A stretch of 64,000 nt of DNA from Sva-07 sp963728355 (GTDB lineage: Bacteria > Actinomycetota > Acidimicrobiia > Acidimicrobiales > Ilumatobacteraceae): positions 558,001 through 622,000 of the forward strand of contig CAVSJQ010000014.1 in NCBI GenBank assembly GCA_963728355.1. Direction: 5' to 3'. Every line of letters starts with the position of its first letter. The first letter of the stretch is position 1. The notes under the pieces are model-generated. The model had not been told where the DNA came from. It did no database searches and was given only the letters and a program-made list of their open reading frames with translations. The position numbers were made by a program, and so were the translations under genes. Positions 9,129 to 18,291 of this stretch are shown here, in pieces.

Positions 9129-10592
9129 ATGACCGACCTACTGATCGAATCGATCGCGTTGGAGGACCGCCTTCGCGCAGCGCTGCCGAGCGACGTCGAC
9201 TACGCCTCGGCCCGACTCGTCGACGAGCGCGCCGAACACCTCACCGTTCGGCGCAACCAGCTGGAGCCGATGTTCACGCAGTTCGACACCGGCGTGATGA
9301 TCTCGATCTGGAACGGCGGCGGCCTCGGCTACGCCGCCACGACCGACCTGAGCGACACCGGCCTCGCCGCCGCCGTCGACCGCGCTCGCTACTGGGCGGG
9401 TGTCACCGCTGGCGCGATGGTCACCACTGCGGCGCCGACGAGCCACGCCGAGGGCACCTACGTATCGCCGGTCGAGGTCACCTGGGACACGCTGCCACTG
9501 AACGATCGGCTCGAGCTCCTCCAGCACCAGTCCCGCCTGCTCGGCGTCGACGACCGCATCGTCAACTGGGGAGCCTCATTGGTGCGACGCGAGGTCGATC
9601 AGCTGCTGATCACCGCGTCGCGCAACGGCGACAGCGGCCGCATCGAGCAGCGCTTCCGCTTCGTGTACCCCAGCCTCAACGCCACAGCCAACGAAGGCAC
9701 GAACACCCAGACCCGCACGTTCGGCGGGCACGCCTTCTGCGGCCAGGGCGGCGCCGAGGTCCTCGGTCGCTTCGGCTTCGGCGACGCCGCGACCAAGATC
9801 TCCGAGCAGGTGCTCGAACTGCTCACCGCCCCCAACTGCCCGACCGGGGTGATGGACGCGCTGCTCGCACCCGACCAGATGATCCTGCAGATCCACGAGT
9901 CGATCGGCCACCCGCTGGAGCTCGACCGCATCCTCGGCGACGAGCGCAACTACGCCGGCACCAGCTTCGTCACTCCCGACATGTTCGGCACGTACCAGTA
10001 CGGCTCCGAGCTGCTCAACGTCACCTTCGATCCGACCGTGCCCGGCCAGCTCGCCTCGTACGGCTTCGACGACGACGGCACGCCGGCCGAACGCCAGCAC
10101 CTGATCGAGAACGGCATCCTGGTGCGCGGCCTCGGCGGAGCGGTGTCGCAGGAGCGCAGTGGCCTGCCCGGCGTCGCCAACTCCCGTGCCGAGAACTGGA
10201 ACCGCCCGCCGATCGACCGGATGGCGAACCTCAACGTCGAGCCGGGCGATTCCACCGTCGACGAGCTGATCGGCTCGATCGAACGCGGCGTCTACTTCCA
10301 CACCAACAACTCGTGGTCGATCGACGACAGCCGCAACAAGTTCCAGTTCGGCTGCGAGTACGGCCAGCTGATCGAGGACGGAGAGATCGTCGGCGCCGTG
10401 CGCAACCCCGGCTACCGCGGCATCTCGTCGACGTTCTGGCGCAGCCTCACCGGTGTCGCCGACCGCGACAGCTTCACCGTGATGGGCACCCCGAACTGCG
10501 GCAAGGGCGAGCTCAACCAGATGGTCGGAACCGGCCACGCGTCGCCGGCCTGCCGATTCTCGAACATCGAGGTGTTCGGAGGCGAGGAGTGA
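9129..10592 (+). CDS. tldD: TldD-type metalloprotease subunit
   Basis: A 487-residue TldD/PmbA family protein. The HExxxH zinc motif is present in MILQIHESIGHPLELDR, which marks this subunit as the catalytic one of the TldD-TldE heterodimer. The conserved C-terminal region (GTPNCGKGELNQMVGTGHA) is also intact. TldD/E degrades unfolded or leader peptides and processes some modified peptides (microcin B17, CcdA in E. coli). No peptide natural-product gene is visible in this window, so a housekeeping peptidase role is likelier. The stop overlaps the next gene's GTG start (GTGA). Confidence 0.92.
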   Translation: MTDLLIESIALEDRLRAALPSDVDYASARLVDERAEHLTVRRNQLEPMFTQFDTGVMISIWNGGGLGYAATTDLSDTGLAAAVDRARYWAGVTAGAMVTTAAPTSHAEGTYVSPVEVTWDTLPLNDRLELLQHQSRLLGVDDRIVNWGASLVRREVDQLLITASRNGDSGRIEQRFRFVYPSLNATANEGTNTQTRTFGGHAFCGQGGAEVLGRFGFGDAATKISEQVLELLTAPNCPTGVMDALLAPDQMILQIHESIGHPLELDRILGDERNYAGTSFVTPDMFGTYQYGSELLNVTFDPTVPGQLASYGFDDDGTPAERQHLIENGILVRGLGGAVSQERSGLPGVANSRAENWNRPPIDRMANLNVEPGDSTVDELIGSIERGVYFHTNNSWSIDDSRNKFQFGCEYGQLIEDGEIVGAVRNPGYRGISSTFWRSLTGVADRDSFTVMGTPNCGKGELNQMVGTGHASPACRFSNIEVFGGEE

Positions 10593-11959
10593 GCGCCGAC
10601 ACCCACGCCGGGGGTCCGGGTGCGGGGAAGCACGACCAGGCGTACTTCGACGAGCTGATCACCGCCGCCACCGCCACGCTGACCGGCGACGAAGTACTGC
10701 TCGCCAACGTCTCCGGCGAACGCACCGACTTCGTGCGGCTCAACAACTCCGACGTCCGCCAGGCCGGCACCATCGACCAGCGCACGCTCACCGTCGACCT
10801 GGTGGAGGGCCGGCGCCACACCGGCGGCAGCATCCGCCTCTCCGGCGACCGCAGCGTCGACGACGCCCGCCTCGCCACCCTGTTCGCCCAACTCCGCGAA
10901 CAGCGGGCACTCGTCGCTGACGATCCGTTTCTGCTCTACAACACCGAGCCCTCCTCGACCGAGCGCATCGAACGCGGTTCGATCCCCGAGCCCGACGCCG
11001 CGCTCGCCGAGATCCGCGCCGCCGGCAAGGGCCGCGATCTCGTCGGGATCTACGCATCAGGCGACACGTACCAGGGATTCGCCAACAGCCTCGGTCAACG
11101 CAACTGGTTCCAGTCGTCGACGTTCAACCTCGACTGGTGCTTCTACCTCCGCGCCGACAAGGCGGCGAAGAACCTCTACGCCGGCTTCGACTGGAACCAC
11201 GACGCGTTCAGCGCCAAGGTCGACTGGTCGGCCCGCCAGGTCAAGGCGCTCGAACGCGAACCGATCAGCCTCTCGCCCGGCGAGTACCGCACCTACCTGG
11301 CGCCACGCGCCGTCGAAGAGCTGATGCAGCTGCTGTCGTACTACGGCGCCTTCGGCCTGCGCGCCCACGAGACGAAGCAAACACCGCTGCTCAAAATGCT
11401 GGTCGAGGGCACGACGTTGTCGCCGCTGGTCACCATCAAGGAGGACACCGCACACGGCGTCGCTCCGAACTTCCAGTCGGCCGGCTTCCTGCGGCCCGAC
11501 GAGGTGCCGCTGATCGTCGACGGCGCCTACGCCCAGACGCTCGTCTCGCCGAGATCGGCACAGGAGTACGGCGTGCCGACCAACGGCGCGACCGGCCACG
11601 AGTACCCGCAGTCGATGGCGATCGCTCCGGGCCACATCGCCACCGATTCGGTCGGCGAGGCGCTCGGCAGCGGGCTGTTCGTCGGGAACCTCTGGTACAC
11701 CAACTTCTCGGACCAGGCCGCCTGCCGGACCACCGGCATGACCCGGTTCGCCACGTTCTGGATGGAGGACGGCGAGATCGTCGCGCCGGTCAACGTGCTG
11801 CGCTTCGACGACACGGCCTACCACCTGCTCGGCGACCGGCTCGAGGGCCTCACCGACACCGCCGAGGTGCTGCTCGACACGTCGACCTACGAGCGCCGAT
11901 CCACCGACAGCACCCGGCTCCCCGGCGCACTCGTCGGGGCGATGCGTTTCGTGCTCTGA
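10589..11959 (+). CDS. pmbA: TldE/PmbA-type non-catalytic partner of TldD
   Basis: A 456-residue TldD/PmbA family member without the HExxxH zinc motif, as expected for TldE/PmbA. It begins at GTG 10589, overlapping the tldD stop by four bases, so translation is coupled and the two subunits would be made in equal amounts. Late motifs include FLRPDEVPLIVDG and a GLFVGNLWYTNFSD strand region near the end, both typical of PmbA proteins. Confidence 0.9.
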   Translation: MSADTHAGGPGAGKHDQAYFDELITAATATLTGDEVLLANVSGERTDFVRLNNSDVRQAGTIDQRTLTVDLVEGRRHTGGSIRLSGDRSVDDARLATLFAQLREQRALVADDPFLLYNTEPSSTERIERGSIPEPDAALAEIRAAGKGRDLVGIYASGDTYQGFANSLGQRNWFQSSTFNLDWCFYLRADKAAKNLYAGFDWNHDAFSAKVDWSARQVKALEREPISLSPGEYRTYLAPRAVEELMQLLSYYGAFGLRAHETKQTPLLKMLVEGTTLSPLVTIKEDTAHGVAPNFQSAGFLRPDEVPLIVDGAYAQTLVSPRSAQEYGVPTNGATGHEYPQSMAIAPGHIATDSVGEALGSGLFVGNLWYTNFSDQAACRTTGMTRFATFWMEDGEIVAPVNVLRFDDTAYHLLGDRLEGLTDTAEVLLDTSTYERRSTDSTRLPGALVGAMRFVL

Positions 11960-11974
11960 CGTCCACCCGCTGAG

Positions 11975-13693
11975 TCAGGTCCGGTCCGACGGATCGCCGA
12001 TGTCGTCGCGCTCGTGGCCGAGGATCGCGTCGACCGCGGCGCCGACGGTCGGGGCGAATCGATCGGGTCCGAATCGGTCGGTCAGCCCGTACCGCGCCAG
12101 GTCGTCTCGCACCGGGCCCTTCAGCTCGGCGATCACGAGCTCGATTCCGGCGCTGGCCAAGTGCTCGTCGAGTGCCACGAGTTCGTCGACCGCCGTCGAG
12201 TCGATCGAGGTGATCGGTTCGGCGGCCAACACCAGGTATCGCAACGACGGGTCGCCGTCCGCGATCGATCGGACGAAGTGGGCGAAGATCCCCGCGTTGG
12301 CGAAGAACAGCGGCGCGTCGAACCGGACGATCGCGATCTCGTCGATCCGCCGGGCACCGGAGTGGCGGGTGAGGTCGTGGTAGCCGCGCACCCCGGTGAT
12401 CTGCCCAAGTTCGGTCCGGTAGGGGCGCCACGCCTGGTTGACGAACGCCACGATCGACAGCCCGAGCGCCACCACGATGCCCTGCAGGACACCGATGATC
12501 GCGACCCCGGCGAACGCTGCCAGAGACAGCATGCCCTCGATCGGCGCCCGCCGCAGCAGGTGCACGACCGCAGGCACGTCGACGAAGCTCGACGCAGCGA
12601 CGATCACCACCGCTGCCAACGCCGACGTCGGCAGGTAGCTCGTCAGATCGGGCACCAGCATGATGAACGCCACGAGCATCAGGGCCCCGGTCACCCCGGT
12701 GACCTGCGTGCGGGCACCGGCGTGTTCGGCGACCGGCGTCCGACTGAACGAGCCGGAGACCGAGAACCCACCGAACAGTCCGCTGGCCACGTTCGAGATC
12801 CCGAGTGCCCGCATCTCGTCGTTCCCCTCCACCGATTCACCGCGACGAGCCGCCATCGAACGCGACATCACCCCGGTGTCGGCGAAGGCGATCAGCGAGA
12901 CGCCGAGCGCCGGGCCCAGCAGCGAGCCCACGTCGGACCACGTCAACCCGCCGAGCGCCGGCGCCGGCAGGCCCGACGGCAGCGAACCGACGACCGGGAT
13001 CTCGTCACTCCAGCCTGCCGCAGCGACGAGGAGCATCGATCCACCCACGGCGACGAGCACACCGGGCACCCGGCTGTGCACGGCGCGCAGGACCAGGATC
13101 ACCGCGATCGAACCGAACCCGATCGCCGCCGAGATGGGATCGACGGCGCCGTCGCGGATCGCACTCAGCACGCCACGCGCATCGCCGACGAGGTCATCGG
13201 CATCGACCGAGAATCCCAGCAGTCCGGGCAGCTGCCCGACGATGACCACCAATGCGAGACCGTTGAGATAGCCGATCCGGATCGGCTTCGACAGCAGGTC
13301 GGTGACGAACCCGAGCCGGAAGACCGAACCGAGGACGAGGAACGCTCCCATGAGGATCGCCAGCAGTCCGGCCAGCGCGATCGCCCGATCCGGGTCGCCG
13401 GCGGCGAGCGGCAGGATCGACGCGCCGACGATGGGCGCCAACGACGAGTCGGGCCCGAGCACGAGGATGCGCGACGGACCGACGAGCGCGTACACGAGCA
13501 ACGGCACGATGGTGGCGTACAAGCCGGTGACGGGGGCGAGGCCCGACACCTGCGCGTACCCGATGCCCGCCGGAATCAGGATCGCGGTCAGCACGACGCC
13601 GGCGAGGAGGTCGTCACGCAACCACGAGCGTTCGTAGTGGGCCAGCACGCGCAGACCCGGGACCCACTTCCCCGACTGCGCTCCCATCAGCAT
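11975..13693 (-). CDS. SulP family anion transporter with STAS domain
   Basis: A 572-residue integral membrane protein with 10 or more hydrophobic segments. The SulP signature is visible near the N-terminus (DDLLAGVVLTAILIPAGIGY, then GLYATIVPLLVYALVG). The last 120 residues form a cytosolic STAS domain with the conserved strand-helix SIDSTAVDELVAL. Substrate options in the family are sulfate, bicarbonate or dicarboxylates, and the sequence does not decide. ATG 13693 is used; an in-frame ATG lies two codons downstream. The gene is convergent with tldE, with 15 bp between the stops. Confidence 0.9.
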   Translation of the reverse strand: MLMGAQSGKWVPGLRVLAHYERSWLRDDLLAGVVLTAILIPAGIGYAQVSGLAPVTGLYATIVPLLVYALVGPSRILVLGPDSSLAPIVGASILPLAAGDPDRAIALAGLLAILMGAFLVLGSVFRLGFVTDLLSKPIRIGYLNGLALVVIVGQLPGLLGFSVDADDLVGDARGVLSAIRDGAVDPISAAIGFGSIAVILVLRAVHSRVPGVLVAVGGSMLLVAAAGWSDEIPVVGSLPSGLPAPALGGLTWSDVGSLLGPALGVSLIAFADTGVMSRSMAARRGESVEGNDEMRALGISNVASGLFGGFSVSGSFSRTPVAEHAGARTQVTGVTGALMLVAFIMLVPDLTSYLPTSALAAVVIVAASSFVDVPAVVHLLRRAPIEGMLSLAAFAGVAIIGVLQGIVVALGLSIVAFVNQAWRPYRTELGQITGVRGYHDLTRHSGARRIDEIAIVRFDAPLFFANAGIFAHFVRSIADGDPSLRYLVLAAEPITSIDSTAVDELVALDEHLASAGIELVIAELKGPVRDDLARYGLTDRFGPDRFAPTVGAAVDAILGHERDDIGDPSDRT

Positions 13694-13812
13694 GTTCTAG
13701 CCCGGCACGAAGTGGCCCGGACCACAGTTGTGGCGTGGGGTCCGTCAGGGTACGGTCGGATCACGGGCAGTCGTGTGCCCTCTCCCACCAACCCCACCAC
13801 CAGGAGACCCTC

Positions 13813-14034
13813 ATGAAGAAGCTGTTTTTCCTCCTTGCTCTCATCGGCGCCGCCGCTGCGGCCGCTGCAGCGTTCAAGCGCGACGACGTCAAGGCCGGCG
13901 CCAAGAAGGCCACCGACACCGTCGCCAAGACCGCCCAACAGGCCCAGAGCACCGTGAAGGAGAAGGTCGCCGCCGAAAAGGTTCCGACGACCATCAGCGG
14001 GCCCGAGGCCGCAGAGGCAGCCACCAACAACTGA
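13813..14034 (+). CDS. Small membrane-anchored Ala/Lys-rich protein (YtxH-like)
   Basis: A 73-residue protein. An N-terminal KK is followed by one hydrophobic helix (LFFLLALIGAAAAAAAAF), then a charged, amphipathic Ala/Lys/Thr-rich helix (KAGAKKATDTVAKTAQQAQ). This resembles YtxH-like stress or envelope proteins, but no defined domain can be shown. An AGGAGA ribosome-binding site about 6 bases upstream and the Ala codon periodicity support translation. It is divergent from the SulP gene. Confidence 0.65.
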   Translation: MKKLFFLLALIGAAAAAAAAFKRDDVKAGAKKATDTVAKTAQQAQSTVKEKVAAEKVPTTISGPEAAEAATNN

Positions 14035-14074
14035 CGCGCTGGGCCGTGTTGCGACGGTGCGTCATGATGGCGCG

Positions 14075-14701
14075 ATGACGATCCAACTCATCGGCGCCGG
14101 CCTGGGACGCACCGGCACGATGTCGCTCAAGCTCGCGCTCGAGCGCCTGCTCGGGGGCACGTGTCACCACATGATGGAGGTGGGACAGCACCCCAACGAG
14201 ATTCCACGCTGGCACGCCGCATTCCGCGGCGAGCCCGTCGACTTCGCAAGCCTCCTCGACGGCTACTGCGCGGTCGTCGACTATCCCGGCGCCGCCGCAT
14301 GGCGTGAGCTTGCCGACACGTTCCCGGACGCACCGATCCTGTTGTCGACCCGGTCGTCGGCGCAGACCTGGTGGGACAGTGCCAGCTCCACCATTCTGAT
14401 CCCCCGTGAGGCGACCGATGACATCGGCTGGGCGCGCCGGGAGATGATCACCGACATGTTCGCGAAGAGCTTCGGCGACATCGACCTGTCGGATCGAGAC
14501 GCCGTGACGGCCTCCTACGACGCACACAACCAAGCGGTCCGACGCGAGGTTCCCGCCGACCGGCTGTTCGAGTACCAGCCCGGCGACGGATGGGCGCCAT
14601 TGTGCGCAGCGCTCGGACTGGCCGAGCCCGACGAGCCCTTTCCCCACACGAACACCCGCCATGAGTTCCGCGAGCGCGCCGGACTCGACGTGCCGTCCTG
14701 A
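14075..14701 (+). CDS. Sulfotransferase family protein
   Basis: A 208-residue protein with the PAPS-binding P-loop-like GAGLGRTGTMSLKLALERL at its N-terminus. The rest follows the actinobacterial sulfotransferase-like family: HMMEV, a DYPGAAAWRELADTFPDAP segment and ILLSTRSSAQTWWDS, the 3'-phosphate-binding region. The acceptor is unknown. ATG 14075 is taken rather than the in-frame GTG 14057 because the protein homology begins there. A 38-bp palindrome doublet follows 38 bp after the stop. Confidence 0.8.
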   Translation: MTIQLIGAGLGRTGTMSLKLALERLLGGTCHHMMEVGQHPNEIPRWHAAFRGEPVDFASLLDGYCAVVDYPGAAAWRELADTFPDAPILLSTRSSAQTWWDSASSTILIPREATDDIGWARREMITDMFAKSFGDIDLSDRDAVTASYDAHNQAVRREVPADRLFEYQPGDGWAPLCAALGLAEPDEPFPHTNTRHEFRERAGLDVPS

Positions 14702-14739
14702 CACGTCGCCGCTCCCGCCGTGGTGCTTCCAGCGCAAGC

Positions 14740-14838
14740 GATGAGCGAACAGCCCGTATCAGGGCGGTTGGCTCATCACCGCGGTCCACCACCCTCGAGC
14801 GATGAGCGAACAGCCCGTATCTGGGCGGTTGGCTCATC
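14740..14838 (+). repeat. 38-bp palindrome doublet A (two units, 23-bp spacer)
   Basis: Unit 1 is 14740-14777, unit 2 is 14801-14838, and the 23-bp spacer is 14778-14800. Each unit has 16-base arms (GATGAGC outward, GCCC/GGGC inward) and a 6-base loop, with a G-G mismatch at the eighth pair and an A-G mismatch at the twelfth. That A-G mismatch gives the unit a direction, and both units here point the same way. The spacer does not match the spacers of the other doublets. The 286-bp gap between the flanking genes otherwise holds only a Shine-Dalgarno near its right end. Confidence 0.9.
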
Positions 14839-14987
14839 GCCTTCGGCGGTGTGACGGGAACTCACCGGGCGGCGTCCGCCATCTCTGGGACACCCCTCGT
14901 TCACACTGGTCCCGACAGCGCAACTCGACCACTGACACCGGTCCGAGCGGCACGCCACCGAGGAACCACACGAGGAGAAGCATCGAC

Positions 14988-15449
14988 ATGTTGGTCTTGA
15001 TCGCCACGAACGAACTACAGGGAACGACGCCCGACGACTACAGCTTCACCGTCGACGGTGAGCTGGTCACGCCGCTCGCCGCCGAGTGCGCATCCGGTGA
15101 GCGCTGCGGCTGCACTCGGGGATTCCCCGGGCTGGCGAGCGGATTCGCCACGACCACGGCGATGGTCGCCGACCGACCAGGCGTCACCGAGGACGACCTG
15201 CGCGACGCCGTGTTCGACTGGCTCGACCGATCCGGATGGATCGACCTGTTCGAGGAGACCGCACGCGAACGGTCCGATCAGCGCGATGGCGAGTTCGACT
15301 CCGACGACGACGTCGACGACCTGATCGAGTCGCTCATCGACGAACACGTCGACTGCATCCACGAGGTCTGCTCGGCCTATCCCGTCGGCACCGTGGTCGT
15401 ACGACGCGGCCTGCTCGTCTCGGCCCGCACCTATCCCACCGCGGCCTGA
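14988..15449 (+). CDS. Hypothetical protein, cysteine-containing, acidic
   Basis: A 153-residue protein preceded by a strong GAGGAGAAG ribosome-binding site. I do not recognise the family. A Cys cluster (ECASGERCGCTRGFPGL) near residue 40, an acidic run (DSDDDVDDLIESLIDEHVD) and a late CIHEVCSAYPVGTVVVRR strand are visible. Two or more of the Cys may bind metal. No signal peptide or membrane segment is present. The methyltransferase gene follows 99 bp downstream. Confidence 0.65.
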   Translation: MLVLIATNELQGTTPDDYSFTVDGELVTPLAAECASGERCGCTRGFPGLASGFATTTAMVADRPGVTEDDLRDAVFDWLDRSGWIDLFEETARERSDQRDGEFDSDDDVDDLIESLIDEHVDCIHEVCSAYPVGTVVVRRGLLVSARTYPTAA

Positions 15450-15548
15450 CGGGTCCGCCGGCGAGGCGACGCATGCGGCGACACCTGCCAGACTGGCAGC
15501 ATGTGCGCGTGCGAGATCCCACCGCACCCGACACGAGGTACGTGATCG

Positions 15549-16166
15549 ATGGGGCTGTACGAGACGTACGTCCTGCCGCACCTGATCGGTCTCGCGTGCT
15601 CGGGCGGCGACATCGCCAAGCAGCGCAGCAGGATCGTGCCGAGAGCCACCGGTCGGGTGCTCGAAGTCGGTATGGGGCCCGGGCTGAACCTGCCGTTCTA
15701 CGACCGCTCCGAGGTGGAACTGGTCTGGGGGCTGGAGCCCTCGCCGGGCATGCGTCGCAAGGCCGCCGGCGCATTGGAGGCGACCGACCTCGACGTGCGC
15801 TGGCTCGACCTGCCGGGCGAGGAGATCCCACTCGACGACGACAGCGTCGACACCGTCGTGCTCACCTACACGCTCTGCACGATCGCCGACCCCGGTCGGG
15901 CGTTGGCGCAGATGCGACGAGTGCTCGCACCCGATGGGCTGCTGCTGTTCTCCGAGCACGGCGCGGCGCCCGATGATTCGGTGAGAACGTGGCAGCGACG
16001 CATCGATCCGGTGTGGACACGGGTCGCCGGTGGCTGCCACATCACCCGTCCGATTCCGGAACTCATCGAGTCGGCCGGCTTCGAACTCGTCGAAGTCGAG
16101 TCGGCGTACCTCCCCGGACCGAAGATCGCGTCGTATCACTCTTGGGGTGCAGCCCGACCGCGTTGA
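15549..16166 (+). CDS. Class I SAM-dependent methyltransferase
   Basis: A 205-residue protein with the full Rossmann methyltransferase series: motif I VLEVGMGPGLNL, acidic end of strand 2 (GLEPSP), motif II/III DDSVDTVVLTYTLCTI, and LAPDGLLLFSEHG. This subtype resembles actinobacterial proteins annotated near phosphatidylethanolamine or small-molecule methyltransferases. The acceptor is not predictable. It has no obvious operon partner. Confidence 0.85.
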   Translation: MGLYETYVLPHLIGLACSGGDIAKQRSRIVPRATGRVLEVGMGPGLNLPFYDRSEVELVWGLEPSPGMRRKAAGALEATDLDVRWLDLPGEEIPLDDDSVDTVVLTYTLCTIADPGRALAQMRRVLAPDGLLLFSEHGAAPDDSVRTWQRRIDPVWTRVAGGCHITRPIPELIESAGFELVEVESAYLPGPKIASYHSWGAARPR

Positions 16167-16242
16167 GCCGACGGCCGGGTCGAACCACACCGCGCCCTGA
16201 TACGAACGGTTCGGCGCCGAGGCGTTCGGGTACGTCCCGCGG

Positions 16243-18255
16243 GTGCCTGTCGTTGAACGTGTGCTCGATCCCAAACCCGTCGCCGACCTCGACGCCCACC
16301 TCGCCGCGGGAGGGGGCCGAGCGCTGTCCGTGGCGGCTGACACCGATCCGGACGACCTGATCAGTGCGGTCACCGACGCCGGACTGCGAGGCCGTGGCGG
16401 CGCCGGCTTCCCCACCGGGATCAAGTGGCGGGCCGTGGCCGACAGCCGCAGCGCGGTCGAACCGACCGCCGTGATCGTCAATGCCGCCGAGGGAGAACCC
16501 GGCACCTTCAAGGACCGCGCGATCATCCGACGCAATCCGTACCGCGTGCTCGAGGGTGCGCTGATCGCCGCTCGGGCGGTGGGCGCCCCGGAGGTCATCA
16601 TCGCCACCAAGGCGTCGTTCCGGCCAGAGATCCGGCGGCTGCGGGCAGCGATCTCGCAGTTCGAGGCAGCGGGGCTCGACGACGTCACCATGCGCATCGT
16701 CGAGGGCCCGGCGGATTACCTGTTCGGCGAGGAATCGGCGCTGGTGGAGGTCATCGAGGGGCGATATCCGTTCCCGCGCGTGACGCCGACCTACCGTCGC
16801 GGACTCGACGATCCGAATGCCCCGTCAGGGAACTCAGCGGCCTGGGTCCCGCTCGCAGGTGCGAGCGACCCCCGCGAAGCGCCGGCGCTGATCGACAACG
16901 TCGAGACGATGGCCAACGTCCCCGGCATCGTGCTCGAAGGGCCCGAATGGTTCCGTTCGGTCGGCACGCCGGACTCGCCGGGCACCATCGTCTGCACGAT
17001 CACCGGCGACACCGAACGACACGCCGTCGGCGAGTTCCCGATGGGCACACCGCTGTGGGAGGTCATCGACACGCTCGGCGGTGGGCCCCATCCCGGCAGG
17101 ACCCTCGTCGCTGCCATCTCCGGCACGGCGAACGCCCCCCTCGAAGCAGCACAGTTCGACACTCCGTTGTCGTACGAGACCCTCGCGGCCATCGGGTCCG
17201 GGCTGGGCACCGGAGGGTTCATCGTCTTCGACGACAGAACCGATCTCGTCGCCGTGGCGCAGGGCATCGCCCGGTTCCTCGCGGTGGAGTCGTGCGGGCA
17301 GTGCACACCGTGCAAGTCCGATGGCCTCACCATCGCACGGCTGCTCGACACCGTACGAACGTCGTCGGCGGCTCGCGACGCGGTCACGCAGCTCGACGTG
17401 CGGTTGGCGCGGGTCGACGACGGCGCCAGGTGTGCCCTGGCCGGCCAGCAGCGCGCCGCGGTTGCGAGCCTCATCGAACTCGGACGCGAATCGATGGAAG
17501 GGCACCTCGACCGCTCCCTCGATGCGGCGGGGCCGTTCCTGATCGCACCGATCGCCGATCTGGTCCACGGGCGAGCGATCGTCGAGAGCGCCTACGCCGA
17601 CAAGCAGCCCGACTGGTCGTACGATTCGAAGGATTCCGGAGCGGCGCCAGCGGAACGCTACGGCGACGCCTCGGTTGCCGTCCGGGTCCGCTCGACGAGC
17701 ACGCACGGTGCCGAGGCGGGCCTCGATGTCACCACGGTCGACGAGACCCCGACGAGTGCGCCGAGTGCGGCATCGCGACGGTTCAGCGAACCGATGGTGG
17801 CGGCTCACGGACGCTTGCTCGACGGGTTGCGGTCGCTGCGCTCCGCATCCGTCGCCGATCGGCCTGCAGTCGCGACGTCGCTCGGCCACGAGCTGGCGCG
17901 CTACGTCGAACTCGTCGGATCCGTCGTGTATCCCGAACTCGATCGGGTCGCAGGAGGAGCCGCGAGCGATTCGGCGTGGGTGGCCGAACGAAACGCCGAG
18001 GCGGCGGACGGCATCCTGGACCGGCTGCGGTCGGGAGGTGCGCTCGACACCGACGCAGTCCACGAACTTGGCGACGACCTGCGGGCGCTCATCGACGCCG
18101 ACGACACGATCGTCATCCCACTGCTCTGTCGTCGCCTCGACGACGGGGATCTCGACCGGCTCGCCAATGCCGAGCACGAGATCACCGAGCGAGGACTCGA
18201 ATCGTCGGCGCGGTCGAGCTTCGGATCCGCGCCCGGCCACAGCGGGATCGACTGA
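16243..18255 (+). CDS. NuoF-like NADH-binding flavo-iron-sulfur protein with degenerate hemerythrin-like C-terminal domain
   Basis: A 670-residue protein. Residues about 1-430 match the 51-kDa NADH-binding subunit: glycine-rich GLRGRGGAGFPTGIKW, FMN-loop AEGEPGTFKDR, and the N3 cluster ligands in SCGQCTPCKSDG with a fourth Cys in RCALAGQQ. Residues about 515-650 form a four-helix region with hemerythrin-HHE spacing (AHGRLLDGL, LGHELARYVELVGSVVYPEL), but later positions carry Asn or Asp where His is expected. No other nuo gene is near, so it is probably a stand-alone NADH:acceptor electron-input module. The start is uncertain (GTG 16243 or GTG 16261); neither has a clear ribosome-binding site. 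Confidence 0.8.
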   Translation: MPVVERVLDPKPVADLDAHLAAGGGRALSVAADTDPDDLISAVTDAGLRGRGGAGFPTGIKWRAVADSRSAVEPTAVIVNAAEGEPGTFKDRAIIRRNPYRVLEGALIAARAVGAPEVIIATKASFRPEIRRLRAAISQFEAAGLDDVTMRIVEGPADYLFGEESALVEVIEGRYPFPRVTPTYRRGLDDPNAPSGNSAAWVPLAGASDPREAPALIDNVETMANVPGIVLEGPEWFRSVGTPDSPGTIVCTITGDTERHAVGEFPMGTPLWEVIDTLGGGPHPGRTLVAAISGTANAPLEAAQFDTPLSYETLAAIGSGLGTGGFIVFDDRTDLVAVAQGIARFLAVESCGQCTPCKSDGLTIARLLDTVRTSSAARDAVTQLDVRLARVDDGARCALAGQQRAAVASLIELGRESMEGHLDRSLDAAGPFLIAPIADLVHGRAIVESAYADKQPDWSYDSKDSGAAPAERYGDASVAVRVRSTSTHGAEAGLDVTTVDETPTSAPSAASRRFSEPMVAAHGRLLDGLRSLRSASVADRPAVATSLGHELARYVELVGSVVYPELDRVAGGAASDSAWVAERNAEAADGILDRLRSGGALDTDAVHELGDDLRALIDADDTIVIPLLCRRLDDGDLDRLANAEHEITERGLESSARSSFGSAPGHSGID

Positions 18256-18291
18256 CGTCCGCAGCAGCTCCGACGAGAGAGACGACTCGGC

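Noticed and set aside
10412..11824. Long minus-strand frames opposite tldD and tldE
   Set aside because: They mirror the coding strand's codon bias, have no domain and would overlap two coupled, intact peptidase genes.
12014..13816. 600-codon open frame opposite the SulP gene
   Set aside because: It is rich in Arg, His, Asp and Gln without any domain, and lies entirely antisense to a well-supported membrane transporter; open antisense frames are expected at this GC content.
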